Of a stretch of 64,000 nucleotides of DNA, positions 8,918 to 17,496 are shown in pieces. The position numbers and the translations under genes are program-made. Within the stretch, counting starts at the first letter, position 1. Each line of letters begins with the position of its first letter. This DNA comes from Phycisphaerales bacterium (GTDB taxonomy: Bacteria > Planctomycetota > Phycisphaerae > UBA1845): contig JADZBE010000011.1 in the NCBI GenBank assembly GCA_020852275.1, positions 124,001-188,000 on the forward strand, in the 5' to 3' direction. The notes below the pieces were generated by a model that searched no databases, was not told the origin of the DNA, and worked only from the letters and a program-made list of their open reading frames with translations.

Positions 8918-10149
8918 GTCGCCACCTCTTCGAGCAGCTTGAGGACGCGCGTCGAGAGCCTGTCGCGGTTGAACTCCGTCTCCGCCAGCCGACGCGCCGC
9001 GCGACCCATCTCCGCCAGCCGCGCGGGGTCCTCCATCAGCTCCCGCAGCCGCTGCGCGAAGCCATCGTCATCGCCTTGGGCACATCCAACGCCCGCTCCG
9101 CCTCGCTCCAGCGCTACGCGCTGCCAGCCGCCGTAGTTGATCAGCACGGGCTTGCCGGCCGCCAGGGCGTCGAACAGTTTGTTGGCGCTGTTGTGCTCCA
9201 TGATCGGCAGCGGCGTCACCGTGACCAGACACACGTCGGCCGCGGCGAAGATCGCGGGCATCTCCCGCTTGGGACGGCGATCCACGAACTGCACGTTGGT
9301 CAATCCCCGCCGCCGCGCCTCCGCCTCGAGCCGCGCCCGCTCGCTTCCCTCGCCCAAAAGGACGATCAGCAGCCGCGGATCCTCGCGCATCCGGTCGGCC
9401 GTGCGGATCAGCAGGTCCAGCCCGTTCGTGCGGCCCAGCGCGCCGGCGTGGAGACAGACAAAGCGAGAGGACCAGCCCATCGCGCGGCGAACTTCCGCGC
9501 CGTCCACCGCGGGCGAGAAGAGGTCCGTGTCAGCGCAGTTGGGCACGACCTCGACCTTCTTCCCCGCCGGGCTGCGTCGCGCGATCTCCTCCGCCGGTCC
9601 CGGCGCCAGCGCCACCACTGCCCGCGCGCCCGCGTAAATCCGCCGTTCCAGCCAGTGCAGAAACGCCGCGAGCACCTTCGAGCGCACGCCGCCGAAGGCA
9701 ATCGCCCCGTCGGGCCACAGATCGCGCACCTCGAACACGAACGGTCGGCGCCGAAGCCACCACCCCGCCAGCGCCGGCACGCCGACGGTCATCGGCGTGC
9801 TGCTGGCGAAGACGACGTCCACTTCCGGCAGCCTCAGCACGTACCCGATGCACGACACCATGAACCGCACGAACGCCCAGACGCGGGCCGGGGCGGACAT
9901 GGTCTGATGATAGGGGACGCGCAGGGCGATGACCTCGATGCCATCCACGTGGATCCGGGCGACGCGCGGACGGGTTTCCGCGTCCGCGCCGGGCTTGGGC
10001 CCCAACTCCTCCGCGGTGAGCTGGGCCTGGCTGGTGAGCAGGGTGACGCGATGTCCGGCGGAGACCCAGCGGCGAGCGAATTCATACGAGCGCGTGCCGG
10101 TTCCTCCGTGCGGGGTGGCGAAGTACTGATGGATGTAGAGGATGTGCAT
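8914..10149 (-). CDS. Glycosyltransferase family 4 (GT-B)
   Basis: It is 411 aa and begins MHILYIHQYFATPHGGTGTR, the N-terminal pattern of WbuB/WcaI-like GT4 enzymes. The donor domain has FVCLHAGALGRTNGLDLLI and the E-x7-E-type region ICLVTVTPLPIMEHNSANKL (read here as VCLVTVTPLPIMEHNSANKL), with a nucleotide-sugar binding pattern near residues 290-330. It likely transfers a sugar from a nucleotide donor during surface polysaccharide synthesis on the inner face of the membrane. It is the first gene of a minus-strand operon with DUF2723 and the oxidase; its stop overlaps the next start (ATGA). Confidence 0.9.
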   Translation of the reverse strand: MHILYIHQYFATPHGGTGTRSYEFARRWVSAGHRVTLLTSQAQLTAEELGPKPGADAETRPRVARIHVDGIEVIALRVPYHQTMSAPARVWAFVRFMVSCIGYVLRLPEVDVVFASSTPMTVGVPALAGWWLRRRPFVFEVRDLWPDGAIAFGGVRSKVLAAFLHWLERRIYAGARAVVALAPGPAEEIARRSPAGKKVEVVPNCADTDLFSPAVDGAEVRRAMGWSSRFVCLHAGALGRTNGLDLLIRTADRMREDPRLLIVLLGEGSERARLEAEARRRGLTNVQFVDRRPKREMPAIFAAADVCLVTVTPLPIMEHNSANKLFDALAAGKPVLINYGGWQRVALERGGAGVGCAQGDDDGFAQRLRELMEDPARLAEMGRAARRLAETEFNRDRLSTRVLKLLEEVAT

Positions 10150-10245
10150 GGTCGCGCCGCGGCCCGCGCCGCGCCCTCTGATTCATCTCGGCATTCGCCG
10201 GACATCTGTTGCAGCATTTGCCAGTCAGGCAACCCCGTGTCCGGC

Positions 10246-10269
10246 TTTCCCGCGCCGGCGGGAATCCAG
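10246..10269. repeat. REP-like inverted repeat in a 348-bp gene-free gap
   Basis: TTTCCCGCGCCGGCGGGAAT + CCAG is a palindrome of the same family as 6098-6125. The remaining gap (10150-10497) between the divergent GT4 gene and the small protein must contain both promoters, but no clear -35/-10 pair stands out. Confidence 0.65.
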
Positions 10270-10497
10270 TCCCGACCTTCCCGCGCAGGCCATGCGCGAA
10301 GTTCCGCACGATCCGCCTGATTTCGCCGCGGCGCCGTCTCCCTGCGAAACGGCACTCGATTCTCGGAACAACGCCCGTCGATAGCAACGGAAGCGCAGCG
10401 CCGCGATCGACGTCGCGCGACCGCCGCAGGGTGTGGCGCAGGAGGCGCCGCACGTGCAAGCCCACGGGTTTTGCGCACACAAGACAGGAGTCTGACC

Positions 10498-10749
10498 ATG
10501 AAACTCGCAACCATCGTTCGCCGGATCAACCTCGCCTGCCGCATCGGTATTTCGCTGGGAATCAGCGGCGGCACGGCGCTGAGCTTTGGAGGATGCGAGG
10601 CCCACGCCGACGAATTCCGCGAGGCCGCCGCGCCCGCGCTGCGCACCGGGGTCGATTCGCTCATGGACGGGCTGGTGGAAGGGGTTTTCGCCGTGGTCGA
10701 GCCGGAAGCCTCGAGCACGGACGATTCGGCCAGCACCGGTGGCGCGTAG
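10498..10749 (+). CDS. Small exported or lipoprotein-like protein of unknown function
   Basis: It is 83 aa. A basic N-terminus (MKLATIVRRI) is followed by a hydrophobic stretch ending ALSFGGCEA, which could be a weak lipobox (cleavage before Cys) or a normal signal peptide. The mature part is acidic and ends in a Ser/Asp/Thr-rich tail. The ATG has a good ribosome site (ACAGGAG, 7 nt before). An upstream in-frame start exists but lacks one. I do not recognise a family. Confidence 0.65.
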   Translation: MKLATIVRRINLACRIGISLGISGGTALSFGGCEAHADEFREAAAPALRTGVDSLMDGLVEGVFAVVEPEASSTDDSASTGGA

Positions 10750-10787
10750 GGCGTTTTCGCCGGGCTTGGTGATGTTGAACTCGCCTC

Positions 10788-10925
10788 CTTGCCGGGCACT
10801 GCGCTTCCTTGCGGGCGCGGCTCAGTCATACGGGCGCGGCGCTTCCTTACGGACGCGGCTCAGTCAGACCGGCACGGCGTTTCCCTGGGGGCGCGGCTCT
10901 GCCCTATGGGCGCGGACTCGTGGGC
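10788..10925. repeat. Cluster of degenerate GC-rich repeats
   Basis: Three to four tandem near-copies of GCTTCCTTACGGACGCGGCT lie here (variants TTGCGGGCGCGG, ATACGGGCGCGG, TATGGGCGCGG). The reverse complement (GAGCCGCGCCCGTGAGGAAG) occurs twice at about 17217-17262. Similar pieces lie upstream of uppS and inside the cysteine desulfurase gene. The cluster fills the space between two convergent genes. Confidence 0.75.
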
Positions 10926-10929
10926 TTGG

Positions 10930-11988
10930 TCAGTTCAAGTCTGACAGCTTGTTCCGCAGGAACTCCGCTCGTCGCGTGCCGCGCTCCTCGCCGTCCATGG
11001 CGTGCCCGCCTTGCTTTTGCAAATGGGCGGGCTGCGTCGGCATGATGAGATCGTTCAGCGCCGTCACGTCGAACTTGTCGAAGCGCCCCGTGGCGATGCC
11101 CAGCCGCAGGTGCGACAGGTGGTGCAGCGTCTCCTCGCTGCTGATGATCCGCGCCGAGCGCAGCGACCCGTAGGCCCGCCAGATGCGGTCGTCCAACTGC
11201 GCGGAGCGCTTCTCGATCAGCGCCTCGCGCGCCGCCCGCTCGTACTGCACGACCTTGGGGATGATCGACGTGCCGAACTCCTCGATGATCTGCTCCTCCG
11301 ACTTGCCCAGCGTCGTCTGGTTGGAAATCTGGTAGAAGTCGCCGACGGCCTCCGTCCCTTCGCCGTACAGGCCGCGGATCGCCAGGCGCAGCTCCTCGGC
11401 CGCGCGGGCGACGCGGACGATCTCATTGGTCAGCTTCAGCGCCGGCAGGTGCAGCATGACCGACACGCGAAGCCCGGTGCCCAGGTTGGTCGGGCAGGCC
11501 GTGAGGTAGCCGAGCCGCTCGTCGAACGCGAACTGCACGTGTTCAGAAAGCTCGTCGTCCAGCGGGCTGATCTGCCCCCAGAGGTCTTCAAGCTGCAGCC
11601 CGCTGCGCAGCCCCTGCATGCGCAGGTGGTCCTCTTCGTTAATCATGATCGCCAGCGTCTCGCCCTTCGACACGACCACGCCGCGCGGGCCGGGCGCGTC
11701 CGCGAGCTGCCGGCTGATCAGATGCCGCTCGACGAGCACCTGCCGGTCAATCTCCTCCGTCCCGTCCAGCTCAATGAGCGAAGCGTCCTTGCACGTGGCG
11801 CACGACATCGCCGCCTCCCCGACGGTGCGCAGAACCTCGCCGAGGTCAGACTCGCTCGCCCGGGGACGGAAGGCGTAGTTCGCCAGGTTGCGCGCCAGCC
11901 GGATGCGCGAGGAGATGACCACGTCGGACAGCGGTCCGCTGCCCTTGAGCCATTCGCCGCGCTGAATCATGAGATCGTCGATGTTCAT
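10930..11988 (-). CDS. mcsB: Protein-arginine kinase McsB (ATP:guanido phosphotransferase)
   Basis: McsB phosphorylates arginines in proteins. In Firmicutes this marks them for ClpC-ClpP and controls the repressor CtsR. It is 352 aa. VVISSRIRLARNLANYAF (ATP-binding arginines), NEEDHLRMQ, CPTNLGTGLRVSVMLHLP (catalytic Cys loop of guanido kinases) and GEGTEAVGDFYQISNQTTLG are all present. It overlaps mcsA by ATGA, so the two are co-translated. No ctsR or clpC gene is in view, so its target pathway here is inferred from the family only. Confidence 0.95.
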   Translation of the reverse strand: MNIDDLMIQRGEWLKGSGPLSDVVISSRIRLARNLANYAFRPRASESDLGEVLRTVGEAAMSCATCKDASLIELDGTEEIDRQVLVERHLISRQLADAPGPRGVVVSKGETLAIMINEEDHLRMQGLRSGLQLEDLWGQISPLDDELSEHVQFAFDERLGYLTACPTNLGTGLRVSVMLHLPALKLTNEIVRVARAAEELRLAIRGLYGEGTEAVGDFYQISNQTTLGKSEEQIIEEFGTSIIPKVVQYERAAREALIEKRSAQLDDRIWRAYGSLRSARIISSEETLHHLSHLRLGIATGRFDKFDVTALNDLIMPTQPAHLQKQGGHAMDGEERGTRRAEFLRNKLSDLN

Positions 11989-12473
11989 TCCTTCTCCATC
12001 GCCGAAATCTCGTCCCGGATCTTCGCCGCCCGCTCGTATTCCTCGCCGCCCACCGCCTCGCGCAGCGCCTTGTGGAGCTGGGTCAGCCGGGCGCGACGGC
12101 GCGAGCCTTCGCCCGCGGGACGCGGCGACTTGCCCGTGTGCTGCGTCGCGCCGTCCTGCGCTCGCTCGATGATCGGCTTGAGCAGGTCGCGGTACGCGGT
12201 GTAATCATACGGGCAGCCCAGCAGTCCCTGCTCGTGAAACTCCTTGAACGAGCCGCCGCACTGCGGGCACACCTTTTCTCCCAGCGACTTCAGACCCAGA
12301 CCCTGCTTGATGAACTCTTGCAGGACGGTGGCCGTGAGTGTGTGCTGCTTGACGGCCACGCCCTCGCGCGCGGCGCAGCCTTCGCAGAGGTGGCGCTCGA
12401 CCGGCTCGCCGGACGGCTTGATGTCCGTCAGGTGCACGGTTGCGGTCGCTTTCTGACATCCCTGGCACACCAT
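11985..12473 (-). CDS. mcsA: McsA-like zinc-binding activator with UVR motif
   Basis: It is 162 aa. Paired zinc knuckles are CQGCQKA / CEGCAAREG and CPQCGGSFKEF / CPYDY, with the second pair slightly degenerate. The C-terminal UVR motif is LHKALREAVGGEEYERAAKIRDEI. McsA stimulates McsB kinase activity in Gram-positives. Gene order and the ATGA overlap with the kinase support the same partnership here. The upstream region contains dispersed repeats. Confidence 0.92.
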   Translation of the reverse strand: MVCQGCQKATATVHLTDIKPSGEPVERHLCEGCAAREGVAVKQHTLTATVLQEFIKQGLGLKSLGEKVCPQCGGSFKEFHEQGLLGCPYDYTAYRDLLKPIIERAQDGATQHTGKSPRPAGEGSRRRARLTQLHKALREAVGGEEYERAAKIRDEISAMEKE

Positions 12474-12599
12474 CGCCGAGATGCTCCCATCCTCCTGCCC
12501 GCTGAGGCTCGCAGAGTGCGATGCTCAACCAGGCGCCCTCTTGAACCAAGACCCTTCTCCACGATCAACGGCAGAAAAGTCACATGATTTTACTTTCGG

Positions 12600-12810
12600 C
12601 GAGCTGGAAGGTCAAAGCGGGCGACCCTCGCTGGCGTTGCGGGTTCGCAAGACGCTCCCTTGCTGGTGCTGCGGGTTCGGAAGGCGCTCCTTTGTCGGCG
12701 CAACGGGTTCAGAACCCGAAGCGCAAGCGAGCGCGAAAGGGCGCGCCCCCAACCACGAGAGGTCTTGCCTGCACCCTCCACGCCCCGGCGAGTGTGAAGG
12801 ACCTCGCTTC
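12600..12810. repeat. Dispersed GC-rich repeat block in a 344-bp gap
   Basis: It contains two to three copies of a unit of type GACGCTCCCTTGCTGGTGCT followed by GCGGGTTCGnAA, and a unit GGTTCAGAACCCGAAGCGCA with AGCGAG downstream. The same units occur at 15235-15310. GGTTCAGAACCC is itself palindromic. No gene is supported in 12474-12817. Confidence 0.75.
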
Positions 12811-12817
12811 CGCCGGA

Positions 12818-13897
12818 TTACTCGATGCTCAGCGTTGGACCTGCGGGCTGGAGGAGGTTGCGGACGCTGACGCGGCCTGCGGTTCTCTGGACCATGCGGT
12901 CCACGGCCTGCCTCACGTAGTCGGGCGATTCGGTGAACATCTTGTCCGGGCGTCCCGCGTCGCCAAACACGCGGAGAGAGGCGTTGAGCGGAATGTCCCC
13001 GAGGAAGGGGACCTGCATCTCCTCCGCCGCGTTCGCCGCGCCGCCGTGGTCGAACAGCTCGTCGCGGTTGCCGCAGTGGGGGCAGAGGTAGTAGCTCATG
13101 TTCTCGACGATGCCGAGCACGTCCACGTTGAGCTGACGGAACATCATGATGGCGCGCCGCGCGTCGGCCAGCGCCACGTCCTGCGGGGTGCAGACGATGA
13201 CCGCGCCCGTCTGGGGAATGGACTGCGCCAGCGTGAGCGGCACGTCGCCGGTGCCGGGGGGCAGGTCCACGATGAGGTAATCCAGCTCGCCCCACTCCAC
13301 CTGGTCGAGGAACTGGCGCAGGATGCCGTGCAGCATCGGCCCGCGCAGCACCATCGGGCGGTCCGGCTCGACGAGCACGCCGACGCTCATGATGCCGATG
13401 CCGTGCGCCTCGATCGGCAGGAGCATCTTGTCGCGCACCTTCGGCTGCACGCCTTCGATGCCCAGCATCGTCGGGATGCTCGGCCCGTACACGTCGGCAT
13501 CGAGCAGGCCGACCGACGCTCCCGCGCGGCGCAGACCCACGGCGAGCATGGTGGCAACGGTGCTCTTGCCGACGCCGCCCTTGCCGGCCCCGACGCTGAC
13601 GATGTTCTTGACGCCGGCAAGCTGCGGTCGCGGCTGCGGGGCGCCGCGGACTTTCGCGCTCCACTCCAGCTCGACGGTCGTCACGCCGGGAATCGCGCGG
13701 ACGGCTTTTTCCACGTCGGCGCGAATCTGGTCCTTGAGCGGACAGGCGGGCGTGGTCAGCTCGACGTGCACCTTGACGCGTCCGCCGTCGATCGCCACCT
13801 CCTTGATCATATTCAGCGTGACGAGGTCCTGGTGTAGTTCGGGATCCTGAACCGTGCGGAGGCGGTCGATCACGGCGTTCCGGGTGATTGCGGTCAT
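12818..13897 (-). CDS. mrp: Mrp/ApbC-type Fe-S cluster carrier ATPase
   Basis: It is 359 aa. The N-terminal MIP18/DUF59 domain (about residues 1-90, QDPELHQDLVTLNMIKEV, TTPACPLKDQI) is fused to a P-loop NTPase with the deviant Walker A VGAGKGGVGKST and ADVYGPSIPTMLG. The DLPPGTGDVPLTLAQ switch and the CPHC motif (YYLCPHCGN) for cluster binding are present. It carries and delivers Fe-S clusters in the cytoplasm. The ATG at 13897 has AGGAG six nt upstream; an in-frame upstream extension of 61 residues has no homology. The cysteine desulfurase at 20.1 kb could be its sulfur source. Confidence 0.95.
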   Translation of the reverse strand: MTAITRNAVIDRLRTVQDPELHQDLVTLNMIKEVAIDGGRVKVHVELTTPACPLKDQIRADVEKAVRAIPGVTTVELEWSAKVRGAPQPRPQLAGVKNIVSVGAGKGGVGKSTVATMLAVGLRRAGASVGLLDADVYGPSIPTMLGIEGVQPKVRDKMLLPIEAHGIGIMSVGVLVEPDRPMVLRGPMLHGILRQFLDQVEWGELDYLIVDLPPGTGDVPLTLAQSIPQTGAVIVCTPQDVALADARRAIMMFRQLNVDVLGIVENMSYYLCPHCGNRDELFDHGGAANAAEEMQVPFLGDIPLNASLRVFGDAGRPDKMFTESPDYVRQAVDRMVQRTAGRVSVRNLLQPAGPTLSIE

Positions 13898-14126
13898 GTC
13901 ATGCTCCTGTCCGCCGCCCCGGTCCTGCCGGCGGCGGGCGTACGCGTGCGGCGCCCTCATGTTCAGCTGTAAGTGGATGCGCGCGCGGGGACGAATATAG
14001 TGATCCCCACACGTGCAAGCCAGCCGCCGCGCCGTGAATCGCCCACCAGGTGCCGAGTTTTCCCGCCCCGGTGATAGCATGCACGCAAAGAGTCATGCCT
14101 CGGGCCGGCGCTGACAACCAAGGATA

Positions 14127-15215
14127 ATGAAACCGATGCGGAGGATCATGAAGATGATACAGGGAAACTCGGACCCCTTGCCGTCTCTCGGCGCGCGGCA
14201 CGGTCTTGCCGTTGCAGGCCTGACATTGGCGATGGCGCTGCCCGCCGGCGCGCAGTGGACCGTCATCAGCCTGCACCCCGAGGGTACGACCGATTCGTCC
14301 GCCGTCGGGGTTGAAGGCGGCCAGCAGACAGGCTCGGGGCGGGTCGGCAGCTTCTATCACGCCGGCCTGTGGAGCGGCACTTCCGAATCCTGGCTCGACC
14401 TTAACCCCATGGGCGCGAGCACCTCGGATGCGTTCGCCGTACACAGCGGCCGGCAGGTGGGGCGCGCCCGCCTGAGCGGAGTCTTGCGCGCGAGCCTGTG
14501 GAGCGGATCGGCCTCGTCCTGGGTGGATCTAAGCCCGAACGGATCGACTCACTCCTCGGCTGTTGGCGTGGATGAAGACGAGGAGGTGGGGTGGGCGATC
14601 GTGGGCGGCGTCTATCGCGCCAGTCTCTGGAGAGGCAGCGCGGAATCGTGGGTGGACCTCAGCCCACCGGGAAACACTCACGCGTCGGCCAACAGCGTCA
14701 GCGGAGGGCAGCAGGCGGGCGTGGTGACCATGGCGGGCGCGCAGCGCGCCAGCCTCTGGACTAACTCGGCCGACTCATGGGTGGATCTGCACCCGTCCGG
14801 GTGGGAACATTCCAATGCCTACGGAGTGAACGCGGGACAGCAGGTGGGCTTCGCGCAAGCGGCGGGCGTCTACCGCGCCAGCCTGTGGAGCGGTACGTCC
14901 GAGTCCTGGGTGAACCTCCACCCGGCGGCGGCAAGTTCGTCGTACGCCGCCGGAGTGCATCGAGGGCAACAGGTAGGAGCGGCTACGGTGGACGGCGCGA
15001 ATCACGCCAGCCTCTGGAGCGGCACCGCGGATTCGTGGGTGGATCTGCACTCCGTTGTACCGCCCGACTTCACCCAGACCTACGCGCAGGGCATCTGGCA
15101 CGTCGGAAAGCTGACGTATGTGGCCGGCTACGGATTGAACAGTTCAACCGGGCACACGGAAGCACTGCTGTGGGTGCGGCTGCCGGCGTTATCCTCGATT
15201 CCCCCAGCCCGGTAG
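14127..15215 (+). CDS. Exported HAF-like repeat protein
   Basis: It is 362 aa with a signal peptide (hydrophobic AVAGLTLAMALPAGAQ, cleavage after AGA). About six tandem repeats of 46-48 residues follow, each with the pattern ASLWSGTSESWVDLHP ... AxGVxxGQQVG. This matches the extracellular HAF-type repeat, which is expected to form a beta-propeller. The last repeat is degenerate and ends LLWVRLP. It likely acts outside the cytoplasmic membrane; its role is unknown. An AAGGAT lies just before the ATG; the next in-frame ATGs (14136, 14148) are possible starts. It is divergent from mrp. Confidence 0.8.
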   Translation: MKPMRRIMKMIQGNSDPLPSLGARHGLAVAGLTLAMALPAGAQWTVISLHPEGTTDSSAVGVEGGQQTGSGRVGSFYHAGLWSGTSESWLDLNPMGASTSDAFAVHSGRQVGRARLSGVLRASLWSGSASSWVDLSPNGSTHSSAVGVDEDEEVGWAIVGGVYRASLWRGSAESWVDLSPPGNTHASANSVSGGQQAGVVTMAGAQRASLWTNSADSWVDLHPSGWEHSNAYGVNAGQQVGFAQAAGVYRASLWSGTSESWVNLHPAAASSSYAAGVHRGQQVGAATVDGANHASLWSGTADSWVDLHSVVPPDFTQTYAQGIWHVGKLTYVAGYGLNSSTGHTEALLWVRLPALSSIPPAR

Positions 15216-15547
15216 CCGCTCCCGTGCGGGGGCTCCGCGTTGGGAAGGCGCTCCCTTGTGGGCGCTACGAGTTCAGAACCCGACGCGCAGGCGAGGGCGG
15301 AAGGGCATGCGCGTAGTTTCGGGCAGGGTGGCAACCTCGATGCGCCGATCGCCGACGGCGCTGCCGTGAAGGCCGTTCGCATTGCCAAGAACGCCGTGCG
15401 CGCTGCGTTTGCCCGCAGTCATGCCGGCCTTGCGAGCGGGCTGCCCTGATTTCTCAGTATCCTTCGCGCTGCCGAAATTGAGTCCGACTTGCCGTGTCGG
15501 GGTCGGCGCGATATGAAATCCAGCGCTCACTTCCAGGGAGATCCGGC
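15216..15547. repeat. Gap before fabI with a dispersed repeat copy
   Basis: The part at about 15235-15310 repeats the unit at 12640-12765 (GGTTC/AGTTCAGAACCCGACGCGCA type, then GGCGAGGGCGGAAGGGC). The rest (15311-15547) has no recognisable gene and presumably holds the fabI promoter. Confidence 0.65.
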
Positions 15548-16327
15548 ATGTCGCTGCTGAAGGGCAAACGGGGATTGGTGTTCGGCGTGGCCAACGATCG
15601 CAGCATCGCGGTCGCCATCGCGAAGGAGGCCATCGCGCACGGCGCGACCTGCGGGTTTCCTTACCTGCCGGGCGACAAGAACGAGCGCCGGGCGGTCAAG
15701 GCGCTGGAAGAGATCGGGCTGTCCAGCCCGTGGCTGTTTCCGTGCGACGTCGCAAACGACGCGGACCTCGATGCGTGCTTCGCGGCCGCGCGGGAAAAGT
15801 TTGATTCGATCGACTTCGTGGTGCACTCGCTGGCGTTCGCGGATCGCGCGTGGCTGAAGCCCGGCAACTTCCACGAGACGCCGCGCGAGGCGTTTGCCCA
15901 GGCGGTGGACATCAGCGCGTACTCGCTGGTGGCGATCGCGCGCCGCGCCAAGGCCATGATGCCCAACGGCGGTTCGATCCTCGCCATGACGTACTACGGC
16001 AGCCAGAAGATGATCCCCGGTTACAACGTGATGGGCGTCGCCAAGGCGGCGCTGGAGGCGTGCAGCCGGTACCTCGCCGGCGAGCTGGGGCAGTTCGGCA
16101 TCCGCGTGAACACGATCAGCGCCGGTCCGCTGCGGACGCTGTCGGCGATGGCGGTCGGCGGCATCGACGAGATCTTCTCGTGGATCGAGAAGAAGGCCCC
16201 GCTGCACCGCAACATCACGCAGGAGGAGGTCGGCAAGACGGCCGCCTTCCTGCTCTCCGATCATGCCGGCGCGATCACGGCGGAGAACATCTTCGTGGAC
16301 GCGGGGTATAATGCCGTGGGGCTGTGA
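15548..16327 (+). CDS. fabI: Enoyl-[acyl-carrier-protein] reductase (NADH)
   Basis: It is 259 aa and performs the last reduction in each round of fatty-acid elongation. The FabI-specific cofactor loop is GVANDRSIAVAIAK. The catalytic Tyr and Lys lie in GYNVMGVAKAALEA (about residues 157-165), with RVNTISAGPLRTLSA following. The ATG at 15548 has AGGGAG six to eight bases upstream; an in-frame upstream ATG lacks one. The last 129 nt, with the stop, are duplicated 849 bp downstream. Confidence 0.96.
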   Translation: MSLLKGKRGLVFGVANDRSIAVAIAKEAIAHGATCGFPYLPGDKNERRAVKALEEIGLSSPWLFPCDVANDADLDACFAAAREKFDSIDFVVHSLAFADRAWLKPGNFHETPREAFAQAVDISAYSLVAIARRAKAMMPNGGSILAMTYYGSQKMIPGYNVMGVAKAALEACSRYLAGELGQFGIRVNTISAGPLRTLSAMAVGGIDEIFSWIEKKAPLHRNITQEEVGKTAAFLLSDHAGAITAENIFVDAGYNAVGL

Positions 16328-16329
16328 CG
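16201..16329 (+). repeat. 129-bp direct repeat, left copy (fabI 3' end)
   Basis: It is identical to 17050-17178 except at two positions by eye. It includes the last 42 codons of fabI, the stop codon and two bases after it. The 720 bp between the copies hold only the DUF433/DUF5615 pair and a little flanking DNA. Confidence 0.93.
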
Positions 16330-16374
16330 AGGCTGCTTGGTTGTAGAATGCGGCCGGTGTTCGGAGCGAGCGAC

Positions 16375-16617
16375 ATGAATCCTGAAAATGCCTGGCGGAG
16401 CCGAATCAGCATGGATCCGGCTGTGCATCACGGAGATCCCTGCATCGCCGGCACCCGCGTGCCGATCAGCGTGATCGTCGGAAGCATCGCCGACGGTGAT
16501 ACGATGGAGGATGTCATGCGCGGGTATCCGCACCTGAAGCGCGAAGACATCCAAGCGGCGCTGCAATTTGCGGCCGAGGCGGTCAATCGGTTCGATTTTA
16601 TTCCGCTTGCCGGTTGA
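16375..16617 (+). CDS. DUF433 antitoxin-like protein
   Basis: It is 80 aa. The DUF433 core (MDPAVHHGDPCIAGTRVPISVIVGSIADG, given in pieces: DPAVHHGDPCIAGTR then VPISVIVGSIADG) and the helical region YPHLKREDIQAALQFAAEA are complete. DUF433 proteins are HTH-type antitoxins usually paired with DUF5615 PIN-like toxins, as here. The ATG at 16375 follows GGAG; two earlier in-frame starts are possible. The stop is 8 nt before the next start. Confidence 0.88.
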   Translation: MNPENAWRSRISMDPAVHHGDPCIAGTRVPISVIVGSIADGDTMEDVMRGYPHLKREDIQAALQFAAEAVNRFDFIPLAG

Positions 16618-16625
16618 GGAATCGG

Positions 16626-16988
16626 ATGTCAGTTGCGTTCAAGGTGGATGAGGATCTTCCGGTGGACGTGGCGGACGTGTTCCGTTCCGGCGGGTTTGAC
16701 GCCGACACGGTTGCGGCGGAATCGCTTCTGGGCTTTCCGGACGAGAAGATATGGGCTTGCGCGCAGCAGGCACACCGATGCCTGGTTACGGCGGACAAGG
16801 GCTTCGCAGATGCCCGGTCGCATCCTCCCGGCTCGCACTGCGGAATCGTGTTGTTGCGTCTGCCGCGCGAGAGCCGTGCAAGCTACGTTCGCCTTGCTAG
16901 ATCGCTTGTCGGATCGCTCGATGCGAAACGACTGGCGGGCGCCATGACTGTCGTTGCGCCGGAAGGGGTCCGCGTTCGTGAGGGGTAA
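16626..16988 (+). CDS. DUF5615 PIN-like toxin candidate
   Basis: It is 120 aa. VDEDLPVDVADVFRSGGFDA has the first acidic pair, and CLVTADKGFADARSHPPGSH has the second conserved Asp of the PIN-like fold, followed by GIVLLRLPRES. DUF5615 proteins are presumed RNases of toxin-antitoxin pairs with DUF433. A TTG at 16614 overlapping the antitoxin stop is an alternative start; the ATG at 16626 has TGAGGAA just upstream. It is inside the interval bounded by the fabI 3'-end repeats. Confidence 0.85.
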   Translation: MSVAFKVDEDLPVDVADVFRSGGFDADTVAAESLLGFPDEKIWACAQQAHRCLVTADKGFADARSHPPGSHCGIVLLRLPRESRASYVRLARSLVGSLDAKRLAGAMTVVAPEGVRVREG

Positions 16989-17049
16989 TGGCCTCCCGGC
17001 AGCCGCGTTGGATTCGGAGACGATTCTCCTCCGGTCAAGCGGAATCTCC

Positions 17050-17178
17050 GCTGCACCGCAACATCACGCAGGAGGAGGTCGGCAAGGCGGCCGCCTTCCT
17101 GCTCTCCGATCATGCCGGCGCGATCACGGCGGAGAACATCTTCGTGGACGCGGGGTATCATGCCGTGGGGCTGTGACG
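17050..17178 (+). pseudogene. Duplicate of the fabI 3' end (right copy of direct repeat)
   Basis: It is 127/129 identical to 16201-16329. It encodes the last FabI residues (LHRNITQEEVGKAAAFLLSD onward) with stop, but no start or N-terminal part. The two differences are K-T to K-A (GACGG/GGCGG) and N to H near the end. It cannot make a reductase. Confidence 0.92.
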
Positions 17179-17496
17179 CCGGTGTCGCGCCGCCTGATGA
17201 TCGCGTCGTTTGTCTTTTGGAGCCGCGCCCGTTCAGAGCCGCGCCCGTGAGGAAGCGCATTCTGACTTCCGGAAGCGGGTTCTGACGCCCAGCAGCGGGA
17301 AGGCTCCCTCGCGGTCGCGGTTCGGAAAGGATGTGGTTGTAATGAGGCGCTGCACTGGCGCAGGCGCCGCCGCGGTCCGTCCGGAGCTTCATGCCGTGCG
17401 GCGCATCGGGGGGAACATCCACGCTGGTTTCGCAATCCATCAAGGCGGCGCAAGCCCGGGATCGCCGGCAAGGCGCTGGAGAATGGACGAGGATTC
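17179..17496. repeat. Gap with GC-rich repeat copies
   Basis: Two copies of GAGCCGCGCCCGT (17218-17249), then GAGGAAGCGCATTCTGACTT and CGGAAGCGGGTTCTGACGCC, relate to the reverse complement of the cluster at 10788-10925. I see no supported gene from 17179 to 17496. Confidence 0.6.
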
